NCBI RefSeq assembly: GCF_000430845.1
Contig: NZ_AUMU01000014.1
Location: 62,001 to 126,000 of the forward strand
Source: Chryseobacterium gregarium DSM 19109
Lineage (GTDB): Bacteria > Bacteroidota > Bacteroidia > Flavobacteriales > Weeksellaceae
Direction: 5' to 3'
Length of the DNA stretch: 64,000 nt
Below, piece by piece: positions 44,100 to 53,439 of the stretch. How positions within the stretch are numbered: the first letter of the stretch is position 1; each line of letters starts with the position of its first letter. The notes under the pieces are model-generated. The model was not told where the DNA came from. It ran no database searches and worked only from the letters and a program-made list of their open reading frames with translations. Made by a program: the position numbers and the translations under genes.

Positions 44100-46283
44100 A
44101 TGAAAAAACAGCTGGTAACCTTAGGATTATTATTCACAGCCGTATCCTTAGGAGCACAAATGAAAAACATTGATTCTGATACGATTAAAATCCAGATCAT
44201 TGAAGATGTTAATCTCCATAAAACCGGAAACCCGAATAAAGCAAAGCCGTTATCGACAAAATCAAACCTGACGGTGATGGAAACTCCACAGCCAATCGCC
44301 ATCGTTACCCATGAAATCATCGAGCAGCAACAAGCCAAGCAGCTGAGTGATGTTATTAAAAATGTCAATGGTATCTATCTTACGTCGGCAAGGGGCGGTT
44401 CTCAAGACAGCTTTGGAGGACGTGGTTTTACTTTTGGGAATGACAATATTTTTAAAAATGGAGCAAGGGTAAATAGTGGTGTTTTCCCAGAAGTAACAGG
44501 TTTAGAAAGAGTTGAAGTTTTGAAAGGATCAAATGCGATGCTTTATGGAAACGTAGGCCCTGGAGGAATTGTAAATCTAATCACAAAAAAGCCCAAATTT
44601 GAATTTGGCGGTGCAGTAGGTTTTAATGCTGGTAGTTGGAATTCATATAAACCTACAGTCGATCTATACGGTCCATTATCAAAAAGCATAGCATTCAGAG
44701 TGAATGGGGCTTATGAGTATGCCGAAAGTTTTAGAGATTTAGTACAATCTAAAAAGAATTATTTTAATCCTTCTTTTGTCTTTAATATTAGCAATAATAC
44801 TCAGTTAATTGTAGAAGGGGATTATTTATATCATACATTTACACCGGATTTTGGAATTGGAAGTGTTACAGACAATGCCACAGGAATTTCAAGACTAGCT
44901 ACTGAAATCAACAGAAATAAATTCTTAGGAACTAGTTGGCAATACCAAACAAATCAGCAGGCTACAACAGATGTTATTTTAAATCATAAGATAAATAATA
45001 ACTGGTCTTTAAATGCAGTGGCTTCTTATCAAAATTATACAAAAGACTATTTTTCTACTGAAAGAGTACAATGGAGTTATGATTCTTCAAAAAATAATTT
45101 AATTCCTACATGGACCAGACCATTAGGCAGAAGTTATACTGAACAAAATTATACTTCACTACAGATTAATTTAAATGGAGAATTTAATACTGGAGCTGTA
45201 AATCATAAACTATTATTTGGTACTGATGGTGATTATGGAATAGCAGATACTTACGCTTATAAAATAGACACCAATACTCCTGTTATATTGTCCCTAAATA
45301 ATTCTTCAACATGGATAAATGAAGGACAAATGCCAAATACCAATAGAACATCTAGGAATAGAATAAATACAAAGAGATATGGTTTTTATATTCAGGACTT
45401 GATTAGTTTAACAAAACAATTCAAAATTCTAGCTGGTATACGTTGGTCAAGTATCCAAAATAATGACACAAAAGTGAAAAATTTCTTAACTAATGAAGAA
45501 ATCCCTACATCAAATAGTGGTACAAAAGAGACAGCATTTTCTCCAAAAATTGGATTAATTTATAACCCTGATGAAAATCTTTCTGTTTTTGCTACCTATA
45601 CAAACTCATTTGCCCCAAATGCTGGCTTTGATGAGTCGGGAAGCGCTTTAAAAGCATCTACTGTAGATCAATATGAAATAGGTATTAAAAAAAATCTTTT
45701 GAATAATGCTTTAGCCGTAAATCTTACTGCTTATCAAATTAATAATAGAGATACTTACACAGCTCCCTATTTATCAACTGGAGCTGTTGCTCTTTATAGA
45801 GTTTATGCAGGAAATATCAGAAGTAGAGGAGTTGAATTAGACATTACTGGAAATCCAATAACCAATTTATCATTAATAGGTGGAGTCTCTTATAATAATG
45901 CAGTTTATACTAAAACTCCGGACAATGGTTTTGTAGAAGATCAAAGATTGGTAAGGACGCCAGCATTAACTACTAATTCATCTGCGTTTTATACTTTTAC
46001 AGATTTTGCTAAAGGATTGAAAATTGGAGCAACAGTATTTTACACCGGCGACAGAAAAGCGGGATGGAATGACGTAAAAGGTCAAAAACAAGTAACCAGA
46101 ATGATCGATGTGGGAGGATTTACAACTGTAGATTTCAGCGTCGGCTACGAATGGAAAAAATTCATGATCCAGGGAAGAGTAGGAAATTTATTTGATGCAG
46201 AGAATTACAATGTTCACGAGAATTATTCCGTAAACCCGATTACGCCAAGAAACTATTATGCTACACTGACCTATAAACTGTAA
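44100..46283 (+). CDS. TonB-dependent siderophore receptor, mosaic composition
   Basis: A 727-residue outer-membrane receptor: signal peptide (1-19, SLGAQ), plug domain (about 55-170, TPQPIAIVTHEIIEQQQAKQLSDVIK, GFTFGNDNIFKNGAR, VEVLKGSNAMLYGNVGPGGIVNLITKKP), and a 22-strand-type barrel ending in the strand YYATLTYKL. The family takes up ferric siderophores using TonB energy. The middle (about 44430-46035) is much more AT-rich than the two ends, although the frame is continuous, suggesting replacement by recombination. It is followed by a PepSY-type gene, in keeping with iron uptake. Confidence 0.93.
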   Translation: MKKQLVTLGLLFTAVSLGAQMKNIDSDTIKIQIIEDVNLHKTGNPNKAKPLSTKSNLTVMETPQPIAIVTHEIIEQQQAKQLSDVIKNVNGIYLTSARGGSQDSFGGRGFTFGNDNIFKNGARVNSGVFPEVTGLERVEVLKGSNAMLYGNVGPGGIVNLITKKPKFEFGGAVGFNAGSWNSYKPTVDLYGPLSKSIAFRVNGAYEYAESFRDLVQSKKNYFNPSFVFNISNNTQLIVEGDYLYHTFTPDFGIGSVTDNATGISRLATEINRNKFLGTSWQYQTNQQATTDVILNHKINNNWSLNAVASYQNYTKDYFSTERVQWSYDSSKNNLIPTWTRPLGRSYTEQNYTSLQINLNGEFNTGAVNHKLLFGTDGDYGIADTYAYKIDTNTPVILSLNNSSTWINEGQMPNTNRTSRNRINTKRYGFYIQDLISLTKQFKILAGIRWSSIQNNDTKVKNFLTNEEIPTSNSGTKETAFSPKIGLIYNPDENLSVFATYTNSFAPNAGFDESGSALKASTVDQYEIGIKKNLLNNALAVNLTAYQINNRDTYTAPYLSTGAVALYRVYAGNIRSRGVELDITGNPITNLSLIGGVSYNNAVYTKTPDNGFVEDQRLVRTPALTTNSSAFYTFTDFAKGLKIGATVFYTGDRKAGWNDVKGQKQVTRMIDVGGFTTVDFSVGYEWKKFMIQGRVGNLFDAENYNVHENYSVNPITPRNYYATLTYKL

Positions 46284-46311
46284 AAAAACAGAATCAATAA
46301 TTTCTTCAGTT

Positions 46312-46348
46312 AAAGTGGAAGTTGCATTTTTGCAGTTTCCACTTTTGA
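46312..46348 (+). terminator. Hairpin between receptor and PepSY gene
   Basis: A 15-bp stem with two wobble pairs (AAAGTGGAAGTTGCA / TGCAGTTTCCACTTT), TTTT loop, short T-run. It may be a partial terminator or processing site in the operon. Confidence 0.6.
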
Positions 46349-46370
46349 AATTTAAAATAAACAATACGAT

Positions 46371-46886
46371 ATGGATAAGATCAAAGATACGAGAACCTTT
46401 ATGAGAATTACCCACCGCTACCTGGGCTACTTCCTGGCAGGAATTATGGTGGTTTATGCCGTAAGCGGGGTCCTGCTGGTATACCGGGATACCGATTTTC
46501 TGAAAAAAGAAAAAAAATATGAAAACACAATCGGTAAAAACCTGTCTGAGAAAGAACTGGGGAAAGAGCTGAAGATAAAAAACTTTGAAGTCCAGAAAAC
46601 GGACGGCCCTGTTCTGAAATTCAAACAGGGAACCTATAATGCTACAACGGGAGAGGCAAAATATGCAAAAAAAGAGCTTCCTTTTGTATTGGATAAAATG
46701 ACGAAGCTTCATAAATCCCAGTCAAAAGATACACTTTCGCCTTTAAATACTTTTTTCGGTATTGCTTTATTCTTTTTTGTGATCTCCAGTTTCTGGATGT
46801 TTAATCCAAAGACCAAAGCTTTTAAACGCGGAATGATATTCACCGTGGCAGGGCTTGTAGCCGCTATTATCTTACTGTTGGTATAA
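46371..46886 (+). CDS. PepSY-associated membrane protein
   Basis: A 171-residue inner-membrane protein with three hydrophobic segments (about 17-40, 125-143, 150-171) and one periplasmic loop. The opening TFMRITHRYLGYFLAGIMVVYAVSGVLLVYRD matches the start of PepSY-domain TM proteins, some of which are ferric reductase-like. It probably handles iron reduction or siderophore processing for the upstream receptor, by context only. It is short compared with the longer family members. Confidence 0.75.
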   Translation: MDKIKDTRTFMRITHRYLGYFLAGIMVVYAVSGVLLVYRDTDFLKKEKKYENTIGKNLSEKELGKELKIKNFEVQKTDGPVLKFKQGTYNATTGEAKYAKKELPFVLDKMTKLHKSQSKDTLSPLNTFFGIALFFFVISSFWMFNPKTKAFKRGMIFTVAGLVAAIILLLV

Positions 46887-47037
46887 AATCCCTGTCTTAA
46901 CCTACCACGGAATTTCATGTAATACGCTTTATTATTAGATTCCCGCTGACAAAGTTCACCATGTTTGGAAGACTATGGCACATTTATTGTTTTTCTGATA
47001 GCACAAATAATAAGCATTACATATTAAATTATAAATT

Positions 47038-47631
47038 ATGAAAAAATTAATTTTATCAGGAATATTGGCTGTTGCAGGCCTAACTACAACTGCTAATGCT
47101 CAGATTCAGAAAGGTAACTGGATGGTAGGAAGTAGCATTTTATCCAGCAATTTCGGATTGAATACCGGAGCAGGATACGATATCAAACTTCAGCCGAGAG
47201 CTGCTTATTTTATTGAAGATAACGTTGCAGTAGGAGGTTATGTTACTTTAGGGTTCTCCAAACCTGGTGCAGGACAATCGACACAATTTGATTATGGTGT
47301 AGGTGCTTTAGGTCGGTACTTTATTTCTCCGGGAGAAAAAGGTGTTGACAATTTATTGAATCACGGCAGATGGTTCTTAGAAGGTAATGTAGGTGTAGGT
47401 GGATTTAACGTTGAAAACGGTATTTCTACTACAGGTTTAGACTTTGGTGTAGGTCCTGGTTATTCTTATTTTATCACTCCGAACATCGGTGTTGAAGGTT
47501 TAGTAAAATACAACGGAGTTACCGGTTTTGGAAATGAAGGATTAACATCAAGAATCAGCTTCAATGTTGGTTTCAGTATTTACCTTCCTACTTCTAAAGG
47601 AAAAGACGTTGTAAACGACGTACAAAATTAA
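47038..47631 (+). CDS. Small outer-membrane beta-barrel protein, 197 residues
   Basis: A secreted barrel of the OmpA-like/porin-family small type: signal peptide (1-21, TTANAQ), then eight or so amphipathic strands rich in Gly and aromatics (GAGYDIKLQPRAAYFI, VAVGGYVTLGF, FLEGNVGVGGFNV, YSYFITPNIGVEGLVKYN). The C-terminal tail is short and polar. Function is unspecified; no OmpA peptidoglycan domain is present. It has a strong terminator and so is probably well expressed and separate. Confidence 0.82.
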   Translation: MKKLILSGILAVAGLTTTANAQIQKGNWMVGSSILSSNFGLNTGAGYDIKLQPRAAYFIEDNVAVGGYVTLGFSKPGAGQSTQFDYGVGALGRYFISPGEKGVDNLLNHGRWFLEGNVGVGGFNVENGISTTGLDFGVGPGYSYFITPNIGVEGLVKYNGVTGFGNEGLTSRISFNVGFSIYLPTSKGKDVVNDVQN

Positions 47632-47675
47632 TCAATCACTTCACACACAACATATCACGTTTTATACGTACATTG

Positions 47676-47708
47676 AAATCGCCGCAGAACTTCTGCGGCG
47701 ATTTTCAT
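47676..47708 (+). terminator. Terminator after the 197-residue barrel gene
   Basis: Perfect 12-bp GC-rich stem AAATCGCCGCAG / CTGCGGCGATTT with loop AACTT. Confidence 0.9.
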
Positions 47709-47741
47709 CAAAATAAAACTAAACTATAAAAAATCAAATAA

Positions 47742-48377
47742 TCATGTATTAGGCTGAGGTGTAAATCTCAGATATGGTTTTATTTCTGTAACTCCCTTAG
47801 GAAATATGGCCCTGGCATCTTCTGTGGAAATGGCGGGCGGCACAATAACATCATCACCGTTTTCCCAATTCGCAGGTGTTGCAATTTTATAAGAGTCAGC
47901 CAGTTGAAGAGCATCCAGTACCCGTAAAATTTCATTGAAATTTCTTCCGGTAGAAGCAGGATAAGTGATGATTAGCCTTACTTTCTTATCCGGATCAATG
48001 ATCAGCAGGGAGCGTACTGTTGCAGTAGCAGAAGCATTGGGATGGATAAAATCATACAATTCAGAAACTTTCCTGTCTTTATCTGCAATAATAGGAAACT
48101 GCACATCCGTATGCTGTGTCTCATTGATATCCCGGATCCAGTTCTGATGGTCTTCTACCCCATCCACACTTAAAGCCAATACTTTGGTTCCTCTTTTATC
48201 AAATTCTGCTGTAAGCTTGGAAGTGTAGCCCAGCTCAGTGGTGCATACCGGCGTATAATCTGCAGGGTGTGAAAACAGAATTCCCCAGGAATCTCCCAGG
48301 TATTCATAAAAATTAAGATCTCCCAAAGACGTTTCTGCTTTGAAGTCCGGTGCTGTATCTCCTAGTTTAATTGACAT
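47742..48377 (-). CDS. 1-Cys peroxiredoxin (Prx6 type)
   Basis: A 211-residue peroxidase that reduces hydrogen peroxide or alkyl hydroperoxides. The peroxidatic Cys45 lies in PADYTPVCTTELG. It is the only Cys in the protein, so it is the 1-Cys type and needs an external thiol. C-terminal VPPAISTEDARAIFPKG..KPYLRFTPQP is typical of Prx6-like proteins. It has a TAAATTTG promoter box and is divergent from the MscS gene. Confidence 0.94.
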   Translation of the reverse strand: MSIKLGDTAPDFKAETSLGDLNFYEYLGDSWGILFSHPADYTPVCTTELGYTSKLTAEFDKRGTKVLALSVDGVEDHQNWIRDINETQHTDVQFPIIADKDRKVSELYDFIHPNASATATVRSLLIIDPDKKVRLIITYPASTGRNFNEILRVLDALQLADSYKIATPANWENGDDVIVPPAISTEDARAIFPKGVTEIKPYLRFTPQPNT

Positions 48378-48400
48378 AATATTTTGTTCTTATTAGTCTA

Positions 48401-48408
48401 CAAATTTA
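48401..48408 (-). promoter_or_regulatory. -7 box TAAATTTG for peroxiredoxin
   Basis: Perfect TAnnTTTG on the minus strand, 23 bases before the ATG. Confidence 0.65.
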
Positions 48409-48475
48409 GTAGAGTTTTTGAGACTGGCAAAATTTTTGTTGAAAAATTGTACCTTTCAATTAAAAATTTATATTC

Positions 48476-49360
48476 ATGGAGAAAAGAGGCTTAAGTTATA
48501 TCGATGTTGTATACCATGTGCTTGAAAACTGGTACGTGAAATTTGCGCAGTTTACCCCTAAACTAATTGTCGGTATTGCCGTATTCTCTTTTTTCCTTTT
48601 TAGCAGTAAATACTTAAGCCTGTTTGCCGTTAAGCTGTTTCACAAACTATTTCCAAAAAGCAATAAGGAAAGTTCCCTGGTCACGCTGATCAGTATATTC
48701 CGGTTCCTGATCATGATTATGGGAAGTTTTATCGCTCTGGAAATCATGGGGCTCAGCGGTTTCCTGTGGAAATTTATCGGAAGTCTGGGAGTTGCCGGGG
48801 TGATAGCCGGGGTCGCCCTGAAGGATCTGGTTTCAAGTATCTTTTCAGGAATGCTCATCGGGATCGATAAGGCTTTTAAAGTCGGGGATTATATTTCGAT
48901 CGGAAACAATTCCGGAACGGTGATGGAAATCGGTTTTTTAACCACCAAAATTATTACGGATGACGGCAAAAAAGTGTACATCCCGAACCAGGTTATTTTT
49001 AATGCTCCTTTTTCAAATATCACTGCCTCGCCACAGCGCAGGATTTTTTTAAACTTTGAAATCCCTGCTGATGAAGATATCAATAAAGCCCGTGAAGGCG
49101 TGCTGGATGTCCTTAAAGATCTGGATCATGTCGATCGCCTGGACACTGCCGAAGTTATTTTTACCGATTTGAAACAAGGGGTATTCAATCTTCAGGTAAA
49201 ATTCTGGATGGAAACAGGAGCAAATATGGGATTCTTAAAAAATGATGCTTTCCTCAAAATAAAACAGCGCCTTGATCAGGACGGAATCCAGCTGGTAACA
49301 CCCACCAGCATCAATATTTCTGAAGGCACTCTAAATACGCTGACCAGCAATAAGGAATGA
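48476..49360 (+). CDS. MscS family mechanosensitive channel
   Basis: A 294-residue small MscS-type channel that releases solutes on osmotic downshock. Three membrane segments: about 25-44, 66-90 and the Gly/Ala-rich pore helix (about 96-125, GSLGVAGVIAGVALKDLVSS). The beta domain has VGDYISIGNNSGTV and YIPNQVIFNAPFSNI. The C-terminal alpha-beta cage domain is complete. It begins 98 bases from the divergent peroxiredoxin. Confidence 0.92.
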   Translation: MEKRGLSYIDVVYHVLENWYVKFAQFTPKLIVGIAVFSFFLFSSKYLSLFAVKLFHKLFPKSNKESSLVTLISIFRFLIMIMGSFIALEIMGLSGFLWKFIGSLGVAGVIAGVALKDLVSSIFSGMLIGIDKAFKVGDYISIGNNSGTVMEIGFLTTKIITDDGKKVYIPNQVIFNAPFSNITASPQRRIFLNFEIPADEDINKAREGVLDVLKDLDHVDRLDTAEVIFTDLKQGVFNLQVKFWMETGANMGFLKNDAFLKIKQRLDQDGIQLVTPTSINISEGTLNTLTSNKE

Positions 49361-49423
49361 TAAAAGCTGAACACCTTATTTACAATACAGAATCTTTCCT
49401 GACAAAAGCATAATAATTTCCGG

Positions 49424-49909
49424 TCATTTCTTTGAAGACACTTTTTTCAAAGCAACACTGTCACTTTTACGGATTTTCGCCATTGAATCATTTTCAACCA
49501 TTTCACCCATGATGAAATCCTGATTTTTAAGGGTATCCGTTTCTGTATCCGCTATCTTAACTCCTGTGGTGGTACATGCTTCTTTTTCTTTTGAACAGCC
49601 TTTTAAAAACAGGATTAACGGAAATAAAGCTAATAATATCCTGTTATTTTGAAAATTCTGAGGAATATAATTGAAAACCCGAGTTCTGAATTGATCAGGC
49701 ATACCAGACTTATTTAACTGATGATGATAAAATCTTCCGCAGATTGTTTCATTTTTCCTTTCGAAAAAAATCTGCTGGATTTCCTCCAGACATTTCTCAG
49801 TAAAATCTATGACACATTTGCTGCAGGCAGAACAAAACCTGCCTTTTTCACGAGGCGACATGATCTCCCATTTTTCTGAACACGGATCCGGTATCTGAAT
49901 ATTTTTCAT
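49424..49909 (-). CDS. Zinc-ribbon-like small protein with a hydrophobic segment
   Basis: A 161-residue protein from the ATG at 49909. The N-terminal block has several Cys (PCSEKW.., GRFCSACSKCVIDFT.., CGRF), a pattern seen at the start of many small Bacteroidetes membrane proteins, likely metal or redox binding. A hydrophobic stretch (about residues 90-104, ILLALFPLILFLKGC) follows, then a polar C-terminal tail rich in Asp/Lys. Function is unknown. It is separate from sucC and on the same strand as its neighbours. Confidence 0.65.
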   Translation of the reverse strand: MKNIQIPDPCSEKWEIMSPREKGRFCSACSKCVIDFTEKCLEEIQQIFFERKNETICGRFYHHQLNKSGMPDQFRTRVFNYIPQNFQNNRILLALFPLILFLKGCSKEKEACTTTGVKIADTETDTLKNQDFIMGEMVENDSMAKIRKSDSVALKKVSSKK

Positions 49910-50094
49910 CACTGACTATTTAAAAATAAAGTTAGATAAAAAAATATATTACTTCGATTATTTTTAAGATGATTAAAATTCCTGGGAGACCAATCCTCTT
50001 ATTTTAAAAAATCGTTTGCTTTTAAAGTATTATCTCTTTAAAATTTAATTTTCTAAAATATTAAAGCCTTGTCTTTGTATGGTTAAAATAAAAA

Positions 50095-50118
50095 AACCGT
50101 TCCACAAATGAAACGGTT
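50095..50118 (-). terminator. Terminator of sucC
   Basis: Stem AACCGTT / AACGGTT with an A-run on the plus strand that gives T6 on the minus strand. Confidence 0.7.
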
Positions 50119-50139
50119 CGGTGTATATGAATTTTAGTC

Positions 50140-51330
50140 TTATGCTAAAACCTCTTTTACTTTATTGGCAGCTTCTTCTAAAGTAATTGCTGAATGCACA
50201 GGAAGACCTGATTCATCAATTAATATTTTAGCTTCAACAGCATTGGTTCCCTGTAATCTTACGATCAACGGAACCGGAAGGCTTCCCATTGCTTTATAAG
50301 CGTCAACAACGCCCTGAGCTACCCTGTCACATCTTACGATACCTCCAAAAATATTGATCAGGATTGCTTTTACGTTAGGATCTCTTAAGATAATTCCGAA
50401 AGCAGTCTGTACCCTGGCAGCATCAGCAGTACCTCCTACGTCAAGGAAGTTCGCCGGGTTACCGCCTGATAATTTGATGATATCCATAGTTGCCATCGCA
50501 AGACCGGCTCCGTTTACCATGCAGGCCACGTTACCGTCTAATTTTACGAAGTTAAGACCTGCTTCACCTGCTTCAACATCCATCGGATCTTCTTCTCTGG
50601 TATCTCTCAATTCAGCCAGATCTTTGTGACGGAACAATGAATTGTCATCCAAAGTTACTTTAGCGTCAACTGCGATAATTTTGTTATCGGAAGTTTTAAG
50701 TACCGGGTTGATCTCAAAAAGAGAAGCGTCGATTCCTGTATAAGCATTGTATAAAGATGCGATGAACTTTGTGAATTCTTTAAAAGCATTCCCTTCAAGA
50801 CCCAGGTTGAAAGCAATTTTTCTTGCCTGGAATCCCTGAAGACCTAAAGCGGGATCAATGATTTCCTTGTGGATCAAATGAGGCGTTACCTCAGCAACGT
50901 GCTCAATATCCATCCCTCCTTCAGTAGAATATACGATGGTATTTTTACCTTCAGCTCTGTCTAAAAGGATAGAAACATAAAATTCTTTAGTTTCAGTTTC
51001 TCCCGGATAATATACATCCTCTGCAACCAATACCGAATTTACCAATTTACCCTCAGCAGAAGTCTGTGGAGTGATCAACTGCATCCCGATAATATTCTGA
51101 GCGTTTTCTTTAAGCTTATCCATGTTTGGAGAGAATTTCACACCGCCTCCTTTACCACGGCCCCCTGCGTGGATCTGTGCTTTTACCACCCATGCCTGAG
51201 CTCCGGTTTCAGCAGTCAGTTTTTCAGCAGCCGCTACAGCTTCATCTACGTTGTTTGCTACGAAACCGCGTTGGATAGCCACTCCGTACTTTGATAAAAT
51301 CTCTTTTGATTGATACTCGTGAAGATTCAT
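50140..51330 (-). CDS. sucC: Succinate-CoA ligase (ADP-forming) beta subunit
   Basis: TCA-cycle enzyme subunit that makes succinate and ATP from succinyl-CoA with SucD, which is not in the window. The 396 residues carry the ATP-grasp elements: MNLHEYQSKEILSKYGV, VVKAQIHAGGRGKGGGVK, FEINPV, the DAKVTLDDN segment, and the C-terminal LINIFGGIVRCDRVAQGV. The separation from sucD is common in Bacteroidetes. It has its own promoter and terminator. Confidence 0.96.
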   Translation of the reverse strand: MNLHEYQSKEILSKYGVAIQRGFVANNVDEAVAAAEKLTAETGAQAWVVKAQIHAGGRGKGGGVKFSPNMDKLKENAQNIIGMQLITPQTSAEGKLVNSVLVAEDVYYPGETETKEFYVSILLDRAEGKNTIVYSTEGGMDIEHVAEVTPHLIHKEIIDPALGLQGFQARKIAFNLGLEGNAFKEFTKFIASLYNAYTGIDASLFEINPVLKTSDNKIIAVDAKVTLDDNSLFRHKDLAELRDTREEDPMDVEAGEAGLNFVKLDGNVACMVNGAGLAMATMDIIKLSGGNPANFLDVGGTADAARVQTAFGIILRDPNVKAILINIFGGIVRCDRVAQGVVDAYKAMGSLPVPLIVRLQGTNAVEAKILIDESGLPVHSAITLEEAANKVKEVLA

Positions 51331-51368
51331 ATTATTTTTATTATTTTATTTTACTCGTTAAAGGTTGA

Positions 51369-51376
51369 CAAATTTA
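51369..51376 (-). promoter_or_regulatory. -7 box TAAATTTG for sucC
   Basis: Perfect TAnnTTTG on the minus strand, 38 bases before the ATG. Confidence 0.6.
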
Positions 51377-51492
51377 CTAAAAAGACATGGAAGTTCAAGT
51401 TTATTCACTTAAAAATTAAAAGTGTCCTGTATTTTACATAACTTCTTTTTAAACCCTGAAGATCAGTGCCCATTTATTTAATGATAAAGCGG

Positions 51493-52776
51493 TTACTGCT
51501 GTTCTTCAGCCAATTTCTCAGACTGGGAACTGATAAACGGAATTTTCGGCGCCAGGAAATATCCGGTCAGGCTTGCAAAAAGAATCGGCACAAAATAAGT
51601 AAAACCGGTCAGAGTCCCCAGGATAATGCTGGTGCTCATCGGAGTTCTTGTCACACAGGCATTAATAGCGGCCATACAGCTCACAATCGCCAAAGTGGCA
51701 TCTACCGCAGGAAAAAGATGATGAATAATCAATCCTAAAGTTGTTCCTACGAAGAATAAGGGAATGATAAAACCGCCTCTCCATCCTGACGTTACGGTAA
51801 TGGCTATGGCTAAAATTTTGAAGATCAGGATAATCATTAAAAAATTCAGACTGTAGTCCCCGTTGATCAGTTGATTAATTTCGTTATGTCCGAAATACCT
51901 GGTCAGCGGAAAATAGAACGCGATAATCCCTAATATAATTCCGCCGGTCAATGTTTTAATATAAATGGGAAACGACCGGTATTCAAAGATCTTTTTAAAA
52001 AATTTAACGACAAAAATAAAGATCCATCCGAATAAAGTTCCCACCATTCCAAAAGCTGTTGCATAGGCAAAATCATACACTCCGGTATAGTGATAAGCTT
52101 TTAAATCCCAGGTTGCCCCGATTCCCAGATGAATAATTAAGGCAAACATCAGGTAGCTGAAACAGCTTGCCACTAACGCCGGAATAATGGCTTTATAATA
52201 TTCAACCGCATGTTTGTGATGCAGGATTTCCAATGAAAAAAGGCTTCCCCCAAGCGGGGCTCCGAACAGAGCCGTAAAACCGGATGCCATACCGGCAATG
52301 CTCAGAGAGCGCAATTCTTCACCTTTCAGCCTGAAAATTTTTCCCAGCCAGGTTCCTGTAGAACCTGTAACCTGAACCAGAGGCGCTTCCGGGCCCAAAC
52401 TTCCGCCTGATGCCACACAGAAAAGCGATGACAGGATCATTGAAGGGTTATTTTTCGGCTCCAGCTTCCCTTTATTGAACCTGATATTATTAACGATAAG
52501 ATGGATCTCTCCCGGATCGCCTATGAAATGGATCACCAAACCCGCCAGAAGACCGGAAACGGCCATCGTAGGAATAACCATCCAGCCCTGGAATTCCGCT
52601 AAAAATTCAGTGAAATGTTCAAGAACAATCCAGTACAGTCCGGCAATAATTCCGCCGACCAAGCCTGTAATGGCCCACATGAAAAATGTACGGCTGAATA
52701 CAAAAGGATTAAATCTGATCGGCTGATCCAAAAGATTGAATGTCCGGATAATTCTCCTTCTTCTCTTGATTTTCAT
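51493..52776 (-). CDS. ClC family chloride channel/transporter
   Basis: A 427-residue membrane protein with about ten helices, of the ClC family, moving chloride (or chloride/proton exchange). Selectivity motifs: GGSLGPEAPLVQ, whose Glu corresponds to the gating glutamate region, and GWRGGFIIPLFFVG and TPMSTSII further on. There is no cytosolic CBS domain; the length fits the short bacterial type. It lies 80 bases after the DUF423 gene on the same strand, perhaps as the last gene of that run. Confidence 0.92.
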   Translation of the reverse strand: MKIKRRRRIIRTFNLLDQPIRFNPFVFSRTFFMWAITGLVGGIIAGLYWIVLEHFTEFLAEFQGWMVIPTMAVSGLLAGLVIHFIGDPGEIHLIVNNIRFNKGKLEPKNNPSMILSSLFCVASGGSLGPEAPLVQVTGSTGTWLGKIFRLKGEELRSLSIAGMASGFTALFGAPLGGSLFSLEILHHKHAVEYYKAIIPALVASCFSYLMFALIIHLGIGATWDLKAYHYTGVYDFAYATAFGMVGTLFGWIFIFVVKFFKKIFEYRSFPIYIKTLTGGIILGIIAFYFPLTRYFGHNEINQLINGDYSLNFLMIILIFKILAIAITVTSGWRGGFIIPLFFVGTTLGLIIHHLFPAVDATLAIVSCMAAINACVTRTPMSTSIILGTLTGFTYFVPILFASLTGYFLAPKIPFISSQSEKLAEEQQ

Positions 52777-52856
52777 TTTGCATTATTTTAAAATTATCGT
52801 CACTGCCATCAGCCTTTTCCTGATCTTAAATCCCGAAAAAGACTGATCACTGAAAA

Positions 52857-53243
52857 CTAAATCCTGTTTTTAGCAAAATAGAAAATCAGCATTCCCCAGC
52901 TCAGGATCATAAACAGCCCTCCGAGCGGAGTGATAGGCCCTAAAAACTTAAGGTTCATTCCTAAATAATCCTGCAGGCTCAGGAAATAGATACTGAAAGA
53001 AAACAGCATCGTTCCTGCAATCATTAAAATGGAAATCCATTTTTGTGATGAGGTATCAAATTTTAAGATATATCCGACAATCAATAAAAAGAAAGCGGCG
53101 TACATCTGGTACCGCACGCCCGTTTCAAAGCTTTCCAGCCTTTCCACAGACAAAATTTTCTTCAGAGCATGTGCTCCGAAAGCTCCTAAAATAACGGACA
53201 GCATTCCGTAGACGGCCCCAAAAATCAAAGTAATTGTTTTCAT
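52857..53243 (-). CDS. DUF423 family membrane protein
   Basis: A 128-residue inner-membrane protein with four hydrophobic helices. The start MKTITLIFGAVYGMLSVILGAFGAHALK and the later motif FSIYFLSLQDYLG are typical of DUF423. Function is unknown in this family. It is 40 bases after a newly read 51-residue membrane protein and follows HMG-CoA reductase in the same direction. Confidence 0.86.
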   Translation of the reverse strand: MKTITLIFGAVYGMLSVILGAFGAHALKKILSVERLESFETGVRYQMYAAFFLLIVGYILKFDTSSQKWISILMIAGTMLFSFSIYFLSLQDYLGMNLKFLGPITPLGGLFMILSWGMLIFYFAKNRI

Positions 53244-53283
53244 TTTCTCTTAATTTATTCAACAGATTTTAAACAAACCCGCC

Positions 53284-53439
53284 TTATATATAGTTTAAAA
53301 TTTTGAATATTAATGATATGATCCCGATTCCTATAAACACCCAGGCAAACTTTTTATTCTGTGCAAAATCGGGATTCTTAGTTAGTTTCAGGAAAATCCC
53401 GAAGGCAAGCATGCATGCGGCTACAATAATCCCCAGCAT
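53284..53439 (-). CDS. Small membrane protein, 51 residues
   Basis: Found by reading the gap: MLGIIVAACMLAFGIFLKLT, then KNPDFAQNKKFAW, then VFIGIGIISLIFKILNYI. Two hydrophobic segments (about 2-18 and 32-49) suggest a hairpin membrane protein. Its ATG overlaps the HMG-CoA reductase stop codon (TAATG on the minus strand), a translational-coupling arrangement, which argues strongly that it is real. Unknown family; it may belong to small DUF-type Bacteroidetes membrane proteins. Confidence 0.72.
   Translation of the reverse strand: MLGIIVAACMLAFGIFLKLTKNPDFAQNKKFAWVFIGIGIISLIFKILNYI

Noticed and set aside
44100..46283. Frameshift or pseudogene in the siderophore receptor
   Set aside because: Despite the composition shift, the frame is continuous and plug and barrel motifs are intact.
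50354..50629. Antisense ORF opposite sucC
   Set aside because: It is a frame shadow of sucC with no independent signals.
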